From Methanospirillum lacunae (GTDB taxonomy: Archaea; Halobacteriota; Methanomicrobia; Methanomicrobiales; Methanospirillaceae): DNA of 64,000 bases. Under the pieces are notes generated by a model. It was not told where the DNA came from and did no database searches. It saw only the letters and a list, made by a program, of their open reading frames with translations. Position numbers and translations under genes: made by a program. The stretch covers positions 248,001 through 312,000 of the forward strand of contig NZ_QGMY01000008.1 in NCBI RefSeq assembly GCF_003173355.1. Reading direction: 5' to 3'. Shown here piece by piece: positions 17,746 through 27,234 of this stretch (within the stretch, counting starts at the first letter, position 1; every line of letters begins with the position of its first letter).

Positions 17746-19665
17746 ATGGGCAGGTCAGGAGACGAACGGTTGATAAATCCACGATACTCGCTGTCGTACC
17801 AACTCATGTCTATCCTACTCATAATCGGTATCATCCTTATTTTAATCGTCTTTTCTGCACTTTATCTAAATAATTCACGCTCACTTGAGAATGAGTTCAT
17901 TATCAGCCAGAATTATACTGAACAAAGTCTTAAAACGTCGGTTCGGCTATTGGAGGAGACCCTTTTTATATACGATGCTGCCTATGAACCCTCTCTAAAG
18001 AGAGCCACGAATGAGTTTTACCAGGAGTTTAATTCAACCGGCTATGAACCTGAAAAATTGGATCTTCAGGTTTTGAAGTCCAAAATTAAGAAAGACCTCA
18101 GTTCTCAGGTTGATCTGTATGTAATAAATGATGAAGGCGTTATTATCAAAAGCACAGACGAGTCTGAAATTGGTCTGGACTTTAAAAAATATCCCAAATT
18201 TTATGATAACCTTACTGCCATTCGTCTTGGAAATTCCTATGTATCTGATACCATTGTAAAAGCCATAGGGAGTGGGGAGTTCAGGAAGTATGGGTATCAT
18301 CCGACCCCGGATCACCATTATATTCTGGAACTTTCACTAGATGTTGATGATCAGATAAAGAAACTGAATCTGTCTTCATTTTCCACCATTTCTAACACCT
18401 ATACTCAGAATGTCCCTGGTATAAAGTCTGTTTTTGTGTTTGAAAAACTTGCTTTATATAATAATGATCCCATTGCAGGTCTCCAGTACTCTGATAACTA
18501 TCTGGTCCCATATACAGAATGGGATGACAGGCTTCAATATCTAAATCAAACATTTAAAACAAAGGGCAGTATCTATGTTAAAGTGCCTGGTACAACCCAA
18601 TACCGGAAGTATATTTATGTTTCTTCTCCAGAAACAACAGGTCCCTCCTTTTCTGAACTTGGCCAGGTCATTGAGATCACATATGATATGCAGAATCTCC
18701 GGAATCATCAGAAGAATGCTTTTCTGACATATCTTATGGGAGCAATCTGTTGTATCATTTTGGTCATTCTGGTAGCATTTGGGGTTACCCGATACATCAC
18801 TCATCCGATTGATCAGATTGTCGCAGATATTGAGATTATATCAGATGGTTCTTATGATCATCCGATTTCTCATACCCATGGATTTGAGTTCGGGCGTCTT
18901 GAAGCTAGTATTGGAAAGATGGTTCGCCGTCTTAAAGATGACATCATCAGTATCAGACAAAAGTCAGAAGACCTGGATAGGGAACTTGGGCAGCGAGTCG
19001 CTACTGAGGAGTTACTTCGGACAGCTAATCGGAAATTGAATCTTCTCTCAAGCATCACACGTCATGATATTCTCAACCAACTGTCTGTGATGACGGGAGC
19101 TCTTGACCTGTTATCTGAGGAGAATAATAGTCAATACCTTATTGGAATTATCCAGCGGTCTGTTACAAATGTACATAAGCAGATCTCATTCACGAAGCTG
19201 TACGAGCAGATGGGTTCACATCAACCAATCTGGCAGCGAATGGCAGATATGGTAATTCATGCCAGAGAAGGAATCTCTCTCCACGGAGTGAAGATAGAGG
19301 ATAATACCGGGTCACTAGAGATCTACGCTGATCAGATGGTGAATCGTGCTATCTTTAATCTCTTTGAGAATGCAGTCCGACATGGTGGTGAAGTATCTTG
19401 TATCACTCTCGATTTCACATCAATAGGTAAAGAGGGTATTCTGGTGATCTCTGATGATGGATATGGTGTACCGGTTGGTGAGAAGGAGAAGATCTTTAAC
19501 CGGGGATACGGCTCCAACACCGGGCTTGGCCTCTTTCTGGTCAGAGAAATCCTTCACATAACTGGAATGACCATAAAAGAGAACGGGGCTGCCGGTTCAG
19601 GTGGGAGATTTGAGATACATATTCCTGAAGGTGCATGGCGTACATCAGATGATGAAACTCCTTAA
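17746..19665 (+). CDS. Membrane sensor histidine kinase with extracellular Cache-type domain and HAMP
   Basis: Start taken at the ATG of 17746, preceded by GAGG with a 5-nt gap; the upstream in-frame ATG at 17695 has no such site. 639 residues: TM1 (about 16-40), a long extracytoplasmic double-Cache-like region (45-320), TM2 (325-350), HAMP (350-400), coiled coil, phosphoacceptor motif SSITRHDILNQL, and HATPase with LFENAVRHG, DDGYGVP and NTGLGLFLVREI. The H-box is nearly identical to that of the 1338-residue kinase at 28074, marking an archaeal kinase subfamily. No receiver gene is adjacent. Ligand unknown. Confidence 0.92.
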   Translation: MGRSGDERLINPRYSLSYQLMSILLIIGIILILIVFSALYLNNSRSLENEFIISQNYTEQSLKTSVRLLEETLFIYDAAYEPSLKRATNEFYQEFNSTGYEPEKLDLQVLKSKIKKDLSSQVDLYVINDEGVIIKSTDESEIGLDFKKYPKFYDNLTAIRLGNSYVSDTIVKAIGSGEFRKYGYHPTPDHHYILELSLDVDDQIKKLNLSSFSTISNTYTQNVPGIKSVFVFEKLALYNNDPIAGLQYSDNYLVPYTEWDDRLQYLNQTFKTKGSIYVKVPGTTQYRKYIYVSSPETTGPSFSELGQVIEITYDMQNLRNHQKNAFLTYLMGAICCIILVILVAFGVTRYITHPIDQIVADIEIISDGSYDHPISHTHGFEFGRLEASIGKMVRRLKDDIISIRQKSEDLDRELGQRVATEELLRTANRKLNLLSSITRHDILNQLSVMTGALDLLSEENNSQYLIGIIQRSVTNVHKQISFTKLYEQMGSHQPIWQRMADMVIHAREGISLHGVKIEDNTGSLEIYADQMVNRAIFNLFENAVRHGGEVSCITLDFTSIGKEGILVISDDGYGVPVGEKEKIFNRGYGSNTGLGLFLVREILHITGMTIKENGAAGSGGRFEIHIPEGAWRTSDDETP

Positions 19666-19690
19666 ACTCAAGGAAGAGGCCTGAATTATC

Positions 19691-19822
19691 TTATTTGAAA
19701 AGTTCTTTCTCTTTATCCTTCTGTATTGCCTGATAATTATCCATGAGTGTTCTGATGAAGACATATTGACTTCCGAGATGCTTTTTCTCAATGCTATCGA
19801 GAAGTATGTATGGCAACTTCAT
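19691..19822 (-). CDS. Small hypothetical ORF, 43 residues
   Basis: Reads MKLPYILLDSIEKKHLGSQY onward and ends in DKEKELFK. It is charged and probably helical, with no membrane segment. The frame is open eighteen codons further upstream (ending SSKPDPNPIPT) but has no standard start there. No clear Shine-Dalgarno site. It fills part of the 420-bp gap between convergent-side neighbours; no homologue recognised. Confidence 0.3.
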   Translation of the reverse strand: MKLPYILLDSIEKKHLGSQYVFIRTLMDNYQAIQKDKEKELFK

Positions 19823-20087
19823 TGTTGGTATGGGGTTTGGATCAGGTTTGGATGAAATAGGTTGATCCTAGAAGAGTCCATACCATCATCACCCTGGCTT
19901 TTTTTCAGTGTGATGACCCAATTATCTGTCACAGATCCCCTGTACCTGGGAATCGTCTTTTCTTTCAAGAGATACCATAGACCTTTATATTCTGCTCGCA
20001 GAGATGATCCAGCGAAGCAACACTCTCACTATTTGTCCAGTCTCCATTGGCAAACCGGTGTTTGTGGAGCAGTTCTTGGAGCAGGTT

Positions 20088-20546
20088 ATGAATAACCGTA
20101 AATTATTTGTCGGCAACCTTACGTATTCAGTCCGGGAAGGACAACTGAAGACGTTGTTTTCCAAGTTTGGAGAGGTTATTAGCGTTCGGATTTTGGAGAA
20201 GAAGGGATACGGGTTTGTGGAGATGGGGAGCATAGAACAGGCCAGAGCAGCCCGTGAAGCCCTGAGTGAAACTGAGTTTGAAGGTCGTAACCTGCTAATC
20301 GATGGTGTCAGACCTTTTTTGAAGTCAAAAAAGGGTCCATCAAAATCAGGACAGAGAGAAGGCTCCCGTGGTTCACCCTCAAGGTCTGGTCCCCATCAAT
20401 CTAAACCAGGATCCGGGTCCGGGTATCATGATCGAAGGTCGGGTCAGTCCACGAACAGGTCCGGAAGACCTGGCCAGCGATCATCACCTGCCAGAAGATC
20501 GTCAATGCCAGCAAGACGTAACAGCGGCCCTGGCCGGAGATCCTGA
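20088..20546 (+). CDS. Single-RRM RNA-binding protein with basic disordered tail
   Basis: 152 residues from the ATG at 20088, preceded by GGAG with a 6-nt spacer; the upstream ATG at 20004 would add 28 unrelated residues. The RRM (3-80) has RNP2 KLFVGNL and RNP1 KGYGFVEM, with aromatics in the expected places. The tail (85-152) is rich in Ser, Gly, Arg and Pro with RRS/RSG repeats and is probably disordered. The architecture resembles cold-induced bacterial Rbp proteins; RRMs are uncommon in archaea. A paralogue lies at 35044. Confidence 0.92.
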   Translation: MNNRKLFVGNLTYSVREGQLKTLFSKFGEVISVRILEKKGYGFVEMGSIEQARAAREALSETEFEGRNLLIDGVRPFLKSKKGPSKSGQREGSRGSPSRSGPHQSKPGSGSGYHDRRSGQSTNRSGRPGQRSSPARRSSMPARRNSGPGRRS

Positions 20547-20570
20547 TCTTTAGAACTATATTGAATCCTC

Positions 20571-20885
20571 TCAGTTTTTTTGATTATCGAACTGTCTGAC
20601 TACCTCAGGGAGGCAGGTCACTACTCCCCTGATTCCTGAAACTGTTAGGGTCATGAGAATAGCATCAACAACCTCTTCCCTTGTTGCACCCATTTGTTTG
20701 GCCATCGGAATATGTGCCCGTACTGCTCCATCATCACCGGCAGCTGCTTTCATAGCGATGTAGATGAGTTGTTTTGTCTTTCCGTCAAGGCCGCCTGACC
20801 CGGCAACCGCTCTTATCAGGTTGTTAAATGCAACAGCAACTTCAGGTGCTTCCTGTTGGAATAATTCCATTGGATTCTTATCCAT
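20571..20885 (-). CDS. Carboxymuconolactone decarboxylase (AhpD-like) family protein
   Basis: Small all-helical protein of 104 residues. GLDGKTKQLIYIAMKAA followed by the AHIPMAKQMGATREEVVDAI helix is the family pattern. The catalytic CxxC-H of AhpD is absent: the place is occupied by AVRAHIPM, with His but no Cys pair. Peroxidase-type activity is therefore unlikely; function unknown. Confidence 0.82.
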   Translation of the reverse strand: MDKNPMELFQQEAPEVAVAFNNLIRAVAGSGGLDGKTKQLIYIAMKAAAGDDGAVRAHIPMAKQMGATREEVVDAILMTLTVSGIRGVVTCLPEVVRQFDNQKN

Positions 20886-21332
20886 AAATGATATAGAATC
20901 CGGTAGATTATCAGTTTATATCACGATAATTAGCTCAAGAATAAGCGGCTTTTTTACGGTGACTCCACCTTCTGTGTTCTATGAGTGTGGGGCAAATTCC
21001 TTACGGATAATGATTAAACGTTTTTTCGCGGTTTCTGCACCTACCCCTGGTGATGAAGTGGATTGGAAGATCTGAAATATTACCTGGATCTATGTTACCG
21101 ATGATGAGGGATTCTGTGTTACTGTAAATCATATTGAATTGTATGTACCAAACAGATCGAGTATCTTAAATCTTTGGATGATATCCTTTCCTCTCGTAGT
21201 TTTATACCACCATTAAATTTTCTTATTGTTCAGGGCTATTTCTGGTTTGTCTGCTGGAAAAAATTCGGCAGCCAGATATCTGTATCAATTGATACTCTAT
21301 CTATGGGAGAGATACTGGCAGGTGAGCCTGAC
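20886..21332. other. 447-bp divergent intergenic region
   Basis: Holds GATATAAAC (minus strand, near 20920), a TATA candidate for the AhpD-like gene, and AT-rich elements near 21160 and 21200 for the MarR gene. A frame open from 21174 could extend the MarR protein upstream, but that stretch is unlike the family. No RNA gene or repeat seen. Confidence 0.4.
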
Positions 21333-21842
21333 ATGATCTCATCACAGATACTGGTTACTCTTGTTCAGGTTATTCAGAAAGCTGCTTTTATTGATAATCA
21401 GCCGGTGGATCTAGGGGATGGCCCACTCCTAACAGCAGCAGAGATTCATCTGATTGACATGGCAGGAAGATATCAGGGTGATACGATTTCTGATCTAGCT
21501 GTTCGTATGGGTGTCACAAAGAGTGCAGTATCCCAAATGGTTCAAAAACTGGTTGTGAAAGGATACCTTATTCGCGGTCGTGAAGAAGGAAACCGGAAAA
21601 ATATTAGTCTCCATCTAACTCCAAATGGAAAAAAAGCCTTTGAATGGCATAAATCTCTTCATTCAAACGTTGATAAGGAGATCATTTCATATCTGGCTGC
21701 ATTATCAGATCATGAACGAACGATCCTGCTTGAACTCCTTGTCAGACTTATGACAACAATTGATCACTCCCTTCTGATACGAAATGATCATATTCGGGAT
21801 TTTCTCTCTTCATATTCTTCAGAATCCTCTGATATTCCTTAA
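21333..21842 (+). CDS. MarR family transcriptional regulator
   Basis: Winged-helix DNA-binding protein, 169 residues from the ATG at 21333, which has GGTGA seven nt upstream; ATGs at 21303 and 21174 are alternatives. The recognition helix region is TISDLAVRMGVTKSAVSQMVQKLV, with the wing at GYLIRGREEGNRKNISLHLT, and dimer helices at both ends. Followed at 120 bp by an acetyltransferase. Ligand and targets unknown. Confidence 0.88.
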   Translation: MISSQILVTLVQVIQKAAFIDNQPVDLGDGPLLTAAEIHLIDMAGRYQGDTISDLAVRMGVTKSAVSQMVQKLVVKGYLIRGREEGNRKNISLHLTPNGKKAFEWHKSLHSNVDKEIISYLAALSDHERTILLELLVRLMTTIDHSLLIRNDHIRDFLSSYSSESSDIP

Positions 21843-21962
21843 GTACTGATTAGTTCATGTCTGTATCAGTATGGTAAAGTATCTTAATCATTCCCTCAAT
21901 AAACTAATGATGGGGCTGATGAGATACCTTTCGGGATCATCAGGCCTAGTATCGGTGAAAAG

Positions 21963-22466
21963 ATGACAGATCATAATTCGATTGTAAATTTTTCTCCACT
22001 TAGTATTACTGACGGACCTGATGTGATTTCAATTTTTAACTATTATATTCTGAATAACAATGCGGCTTTTCTGGAACAACCGGTTCCGGATACCTTTTTT
22101 GAATATATGCTCGGACTTCTTGGTTTGTTTCCATCAGTGGGCATCAGGAGGGATGGCCATATTATCGGGTTTGGAATGCTCCGCCCTCACAATTCGATGC
22201 CTGCGTTTGCACACACAGCCGAGATCACCTACTTCATACACCCTGATTATACCGGGAAAGGAATTGGTGGAGAAATATTGTCGTATCTTGAGATGAAAGG
22301 TCGTGAAATTGGGATATGCAATATTCTTGCCCAGATCTCCTCACTGAATGAAGGAAGTATTAGGTTCCACCACAAACATGGGTTTGTTCACTGTGGCAGG
22401 TTCATGAATGTAGGAAAGAAGAGTGGAATATTCTTTGACACGGTCTGGATGCAGAAGAATATCTGA
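21963..22466 (+). CDS. GNAT N-acetyltransferase, phosphinothricin/methionine-sulfoximine acetyltransferase-like
   Basis: 167 residues with the acetyl-CoA loop YTGKGIGGEIL near 95-105 and the late motif SIRFHHKHGFVHCGRF. The C-terminus, KKSGIFFDTVWMQK, is characteristic of the Pat/MnaT branch acting on amino-acid-like amines. Substrate not determined. Same strand as the MarR gene, possible target of it. Confidence 0.85.
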   Translation: MTDHNSIVNFSPLSITDGPDVISIFNYYILNNNAAFLEQPVPDTFFEYMLGLLGLFPSVGIRRDGHIIGFGMLRPHNSMPAFAHTAEITYFIHPDYTGKGIGGEILSYLEMKGREIGICNILAQISSLNEGSIRFHHKHGFVHCGRFMNVGKKSGIFFDTVWMQKNI

Positions 22467-22531
22467 CCGGTTTACCCTGATTTCAACCTATCCTGATTAA
22501 TATTTTTGATGCCAAGGTATTAGACAACTCT

Positions 22532-24352
22532 ATGTTGTCTGTCCTGTATGTGGATGATGAACCAGGTCTTCTTGATATTGGAAAGATTTTCCTGGAACGG
22601 GGAGGGAACCTTGTGGTTGATACTGTCTTATCCCCATTACAGGCTCTTTCTCTCCTTACTGAATCCACGTATGATTGTGTGGTTTCAGATTACCAAATGC
22701 CTGAAATGGATGGGCTTGAATTCCTAAAAGAAGTCCGGAAGGCCTGGCATACCCTTCCCTTCATTCTCTTTACCGGAAAAGGGAGGGAAGACGTGGTAAT
22801 TGAAGCTCTGAATAATGGTGCTGATTTCTACCTGCAGAAAGGTGGCGAACCAAGGTCACAGTTTGCGGAACTTGAATATAAAGTCAGACTGGCAGCTGAA
22901 AGGGTAAAGGTTTCTGAGGAACTGCGCAACTCTCAGCGTATGCTGGAAGATCTCATCGATTTCCTTCCTGATCCGACGTTTGCAATTGATCTTAATGGGA
23001 AAGTTATCACCTGGAACCGTGCAATAGAGGAGATGAGCGGTGTCAGAAAAAGTGAGATCATTGGGCAAGGAAACCAGATCTATTCGGTGCATCTCTTTGG
23101 GGAGAAGGGTCCACTCCTTATTGACCATGTCCTTCATGACTTTCCTGAAACCACGGCGATGTATCCAACAATTACCAAAATAGGGAATAAACTTATTGCT
23201 GAACGGTATGTTCCGATGCTTAATGGAGGTACCGGGGGATATTTATGGCTTGTAGCTTCCCCGATTTACAATTCTGAAGGCACGATTATCGGTGCAATAG
23301 AGTCCATTAGAGATATTACAACTAGAAAAAAAGCAGAAGAAGATGTTAAGACAGCATATGAACAGCTTGCAGCTGCTGAAGAAGAATTACGTCAGCAATT
23401 TGAGGATCTTGCACGGAATGAGAAGCAGATCAGGGACAGTGAAAGGCGTCTTAATGATATAATCAGTTTCCTTCCGGACGCCACCTTTGCTATCGACCTG
23501 AGTGGAATTGTTATCGCATGGAATAATGCAATTGAAGAGATGACCGGAATTGACCGATCTGAAATACTTGGAACCGGTGATTTCTCATATGCTGAGCCGT
23601 TCTGGGGCTGTAGAAGGCCGATGCTCATTGATGTGGTGCTGAGGAGTAATCTTTCGATTGAAAATCATTACAAAAAACTGACTAAGAAGGGCGACAAGTA
23701 CTTTTCAGAGATGGAAGTACCTCACATATATGGAGGCAAAGGTGGGTACTTCTGGTTTACTGCAACCCCACTATATAATTCTGAAGGAGAAGTCATTGGG
23801 GCAATTGAGTCTATCCGTGATGTGACGGATCACAAACGTGAGCAGGATGAACTTAAAGCAGCGTATGAGCAGCTCACGGCTACCGAAGAAGAATTACGGC
23901 AGCAGTATAAGGACCTTGCCTGGGGAGAAGCTCGCATCAGGGAAGATGAACGGTTTATCAGAGACGTTTTTTCAAGCATTCAGGATGGCATTACAGTTCT
24001 TGACACTGATCTTCGGATCATTAAGGCTAATCCGGCGATGAACAAATTTTCAAAAGATGGCACGTCTGTCACCGGACTGAAATGTTATGAAGTATATTAT
24101 CATTCATCAACCCCGTGTGAGGATTGCCCTGCTATCAGGACATTACGAACCGGACATCCTGCTCACAAGATAATCAAAAGGAGAGGGGCTGAAGGGACGG
24201 TGGGTTCACTAGATGTATACTCGTATCCACTCTTTGATTCTGCAGCCGGAAAGATAACTGGTGTTATCGAATATGTCAGGGGGATAACTGATCGGCTAAA
24301 TACCTCTGAAAACCGTGACTCTGGTGATGAAAATCCGAACTCCCTTCAGTAA
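22532..24352 (+). CDS. Receiver-PAS-PAS-PAS protein without kinase domain
   Basis: 606-residue cytoplasmic signalling protein. Receiver at 1-120 with phosphoacceptor Asp53 (VVSDYQMPEMDG) and lysine motif FYLQKGG. Two near-identical PAS domains follow (about 135-270 and 305-435), each FLPD(P/A)TFAIDL ... GAIESIRD(I/V)T, separated by coiled coils. The third PAS (480-590) carries a Cys pair in STPCEDCPA that could bind metal or act in redox sensing. No histidine kinase or DNA-binding output is present. The HNH gene starts 2 nt after its stop, so the two are almost surely cotranscribed. Confidence 0.9.
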   Translation: MLSVLYVDDEPGLLDIGKIFLERGGNLVVDTVLSPLQALSLLTESTYDCVVSDYQMPEMDGLEFLKEVRKAWHTLPFILFTGKGREDVVIEALNNGADFYLQKGGEPRSQFAELEYKVRLAAERVKVSEELRNSQRMLEDLIDFLPDPTFAIDLNGKVITWNRAIEEMSGVRKSEIIGQGNQIYSVHLFGEKGPLLIDHVLHDFPETTAMYPTITKIGNKLIAERYVPMLNGGTGGYLWLVASPIYNSEGTIIGAIESIRDITTRKKAEEDVKTAYEQLAAAEEELRQQFEDLARNEKQIRDSERRLNDIISFLPDATFAIDLSGIVIAWNNAIEEMTGIDRSEILGTGDFSYAEPFWGCRRPMLIDVVLRSNLSIENHYKKLTKKGDKYFSEMEVPHIYGGKGGYFWFTATPLYNSEGEVIGAIESIRDVTDHKREQDELKAAYEQLTATEEELRQQYKDLAWGEARIREDERFIRDVFSSIQDGITVLDTDLRIIKANPAMNKFSKDGTSVTGLKCYEVYYHSSTPCEDCPAIRTLRTGHPAHKIIKRRGAEGTVGSLDVYSYPLFDSAAGKITGVIEYVRGITDRLNTSENRDSGDENPNSLQ

Positions 24353-24354
24353 GT

Positions 24355-25350
24355 ATGGCCCGCCTGAACTGGAAAAAGTATCAAGATCAATTTGATCACT
24401 TTTCTGCTGAACTTCTTTCCGAAAATTCTCCTGGTGAATGTGCTATCCTATCAAGAATTCACAATATCTGCAAGGGTGACCCTGCTGTAGATCTTCTGAT
24501 ACTCGGAACCGAAGCACCCCTGATTGCATTCCTTGAATTCTTGTTTGCCCGGGCTGAAGGACCATATTCGTCTGTTTTTCCACTATATGCTCACCTTATC
24601 GGGTTGGTATTTAACATCTCTTCTTCTCTTAAGGCTCTGCTCAATCTCAATGCTGCCGATGCGATAGGCAACATGATCCTGAACAAGCGTGGCAGGCTAA
24701 AATTTGCAATTGCTGATCAACTCGAACTCTCTCTCCTGTTAGAATGGTGGCCTACCTTCGGTCTAGCCCCGATAACGGCTCGTCAGGTTTTTGAGGCAGT
24801 TCTGCAGAAATCCGATGTTAGTCACCGGATCAGATCAGAAGAACCCGACCTCCTCCTCAGGCTGCTTGAGGTCTTTCCAGAGTTTCAGTCAGAGTTTTTC
24901 CCTCCTGAAAAAACCCCGGATGATTTGCTTATAGGTAGACAAAATATCTCTCCCCTCCCTTCGCAGAGAAGATACCATCGTCTTTATGCAAACCTTCTTG
25001 AGCAGGGTCATGATCTCCGGCAGATGATCAAGGAGGAGGAAAACCGAATTCTCCCGATACAGATGCGCAGAAACACGTTTCTCTCGTTTCTGGTGAAACA
25101 GTTGCATAACGGAGAATGCCAAATATGTGCCATAACTGACAACTTAAGGGATTCCACCTGCAAATCTCCGATCACCGTACATCACATAATACCGCTCTCT
25201 GAAGGAGGCGCTGATAATGCCAGAAATATGCTGGTTGTCTGTCTGGATCATCACCAGGAAATTCATAATGGTCAGATTCAGGTACTATTGGGTGACCAGA
25301 TTGAGGTCATACATTCTGGCGGAAAGTGTATGATACCATCAAACCCCTGA
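24355..25350 (+). CDS. Protein with C-terminal HNH nuclease domain
   Basis: 331 residues. The first 240 are unrecognised, mostly helical with hydrophobic repeats (LLILGTEAPLIAFLEFLF). The C-terminal HNH domain has zinc ligands CQIC at 255-258, the catalytic HH at 276-277 (ITVHHIIPLSEGG), Asn291 and CLDHHQEIH at 296-304, all intact. Begins 2 nt after a receiver-PAS gene. It could be a defence, repair or phage-derived nuclease; no restriction or modification partner is adjacent. Confidence 0.82.
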   Translation: MARLNWKKYQDQFDHFSAELLSENSPGECAILSRIHNICKGDPAVDLLILGTEAPLIAFLEFLFARAEGPYSSVFPLYAHLIGLVFNISSSLKALLNLNAADAIGNMILNKRGRLKFAIADQLELSLLLEWWPTFGLAPITARQVFEAVLQKSDVSHRIRSEEPDLLLRLLEVFPEFQSEFFPPEKTPDDLLIGRQNISPLPSQRRYHRLYANLLEQGHDLRQMIKEEENRILPIQMRRNTFLSFLVKQLHNGECQICAITDNLRDSTCKSPITVHHIIPLSEGGADNARNMLVVCLDHHQEIHNGQIQVLLGDQIEVIHSGGKCMIPSNP

Positions 25351-25386
25351 TGTACCAGCAACGGAAAGGCAGATACTCATCCTTTA

Positions 25387-27198
25387 TTGGTATTTATTCC
25401 TAAGGTACTATTCTGGTGTGCTGTGAATGCAGTCATAATTCTTATTATCGCCATCTGTGTTTTTGCTCTCGGGTACCGTTATTACGGTCTGTTCATCGCA
25501 ACACGTGTTCTTAAACTCGATGAAACGAGACGAACCCCTGCGGAGTCAGAGAACGATGGGCATGATTATTATCCTACTAATAAATACGTCCTGTTTGGTC
25601 ATCACTTCGCAGCAATTGCAGGAGCAGGACCTCTCGTAGGACCAGTTCTTGCAGCCCAGTTTGGATACCTTCCAGGACTATTATGGATCCTTATCGGAGC
25701 GGTTGTTGGGGGAGCGGTGCATGATGTTGTCGTTCTCTTTGCATCAGTCAGGTATCGTGGACAAAGCCTCTCTCTCATCGCAGAGGATCTTCTTGGCAAA
25801 CGAGCGGGGATAATCGCTTCTCTTGCAATCATATTTATCCTGATGCTCACACTCGCCGGTCTCTCCCTTGCTGTGGTAAAGGCTCTCTACATGAGTCCGG
25901 TAAATACTCTCACTGTGCTCTCAACCATTCCGATAGCACTGCTCATGGGGTATTATATGAACAGGATTCGGCCATTTGACTACCTGGGAGGAACAATCAT
26001 CGGCATTGTCCTCTTGAGCCTGGTCATCATTGCTGGCCCTATTCTTGGTCATCTCCCGTTCATATCTTCTTTATTTACCCTCGGGGAGATTCCTCTCAGA
26101 GTCATGATCCCCATATATGGGGTATTAGCAGCAATTCTGCCAGTCTGGCTTCTACTCTGCCCAAGGGATTACCTTTCGACATATCTTAAGATAGGTACCA
26201 TTTTGATTCTGGCAGTTGGAATTTTTATTGTTCAGCCAGAGATCCAGATGCCAGCGGTTACTGAATACTTCAATGGAGGAGGCCCCATTATCCCAGGCCC
26301 TGCGATTCCATTTTTATTCATCACAATTGCCTGTGGAGCTTTATCGGGATTTCATGCCATCATCGGTACTGGGACGACACCGAAGATGATAACAAACGAA
26401 CGCGATATTCTGCCGGTTGGGTACGGGGCAATGCTCATGGAAGGATTTGTTGCAATAGTTGCCCTTGTTGCAGCCAGTTCCATGATTCCTGCTGATTATT
26501 ATGCCATCAACGTCCCCCCTGCCGTCTACAGCACACTTGGGATGGTTCCGGTCCAGCTTCCGGAACTTGAACAGATGATTGGAGAGACCCTTTCCGGCCG
26601 TACCGGTGGTGCTGTCTCCCTTGCAGTTGGAATGGCATCAATTTTCTCAAGAATCCCATTCATGCAGGGTCTCATGAGTTACTGGTATCATTTTGCAATT
26701 TTGTTTGAGGCTGCATTCGTCCTCACTGCAGTAGATACCGGAACACGTGTTGGGAGATACCTGTTACAGGAACTAGTTGAAAGAGTTATTCCGCGTTTCT
26801 CTGAAAAAAGGTGGTTTCCCGGCATCATCATCACCAGTATTGTCTTCACCTTCTCCTGGGGATATCTGCTCTACACCGGTGAGATATCAACCATCTGGCC
26901 ATTATTCGGGATGTCAAACCAGTTGCTGGCTGCAACTGCCCTTATTGTGGGAACTACCCTTCTTATCAAAATGGGGCAGAAACGGTACATGTGGGTGACT
27001 GCCATACCGGGGATCGCGATGATCCCGATTACTCTTGATGCGGGGTATCTGAATATCCTAAATTACCTGAAGATGGAATCTGCAACCGGGTATCTTCTCA
27101 CCCTAATATCTATTGTACTGATGATCCTGATGGTTTTGGTTTTGGCAGAAGCAATCTGGAAGTGGCATGTTTTGCTCGGGAAAAAAGTATCTATATAA
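25387..27198 (+). CDS. cstA: CstA-like carbon starvation protein / peptide or pyruvate transporter
   Basis: Polytopic membrane protein of 603 residues with about 15 transmembrane segments. Family motifs: ALGYRYYGLF, NKYVLFGHHFAAIAGAGPLVGPVLAAQ split across TM2, GAVHD and SGFHAIIGTGTTPK. CstA proteins take up peptides or pyruvate in bacteria; substrate here unproven. The start is TTG at 25387; a GTG at 25420 (just before NAVIIL) fits the family N-terminus and is an alternative. Confidence 0.93.
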   Translation: MVFIPKVLFWCAVNAVIILIIAICVFALGYRYYGLFIATRVLKLDETRRTPAESENDGHDYYPTNKYVLFGHHFAAIAGAGPLVGPVLAAQFGYLPGLLWILIGAVVGGAVHDVVVLFASVRYRGQSLSLIAEDLLGKRAGIIASLAIIFILMLTLAGLSLAVVKALYMSPVNTLTVLSTIPIALLMGYYMNRIRPFDYLGGTIIGIVLLSLVIIAGPILGHLPFISSLFTLGEIPLRVMIPIYGVLAAILPVWLLLCPRDYLSTYLKIGTILILAVGIFIVQPEIQMPAVTEYFNGGGPIIPGPAIPFLFITIACGALSGFHAIIGTGTTPKMITNERDILPVGYGAMLMEGFVAIVALVAASSMIPADYYAINVPPAVYSTLGMVPVQLPELEQMIGETLSGRTGGAVSLAVGMASIFSRIPFMQGLMSYWYHFAILFEAAFVLTAVDTGTRVGRYLLQELVERVIPRFSEKRWFPGIIITSIVFTFSWGYLLYTGEISTIWPLFGMSNQLLAATALIVGTTLLIKMGQKRYMWVTAIPGIAMIPITLDAGYLNILNYLKMESATGYLLTLISIVLMILMVLVLAEAIWKWHVLLGKKVSI

Positions 27199-27234
27199 GG
27201 TCCGGTGGCCTTGGTCTTTCCATGGGTTTCTTCT

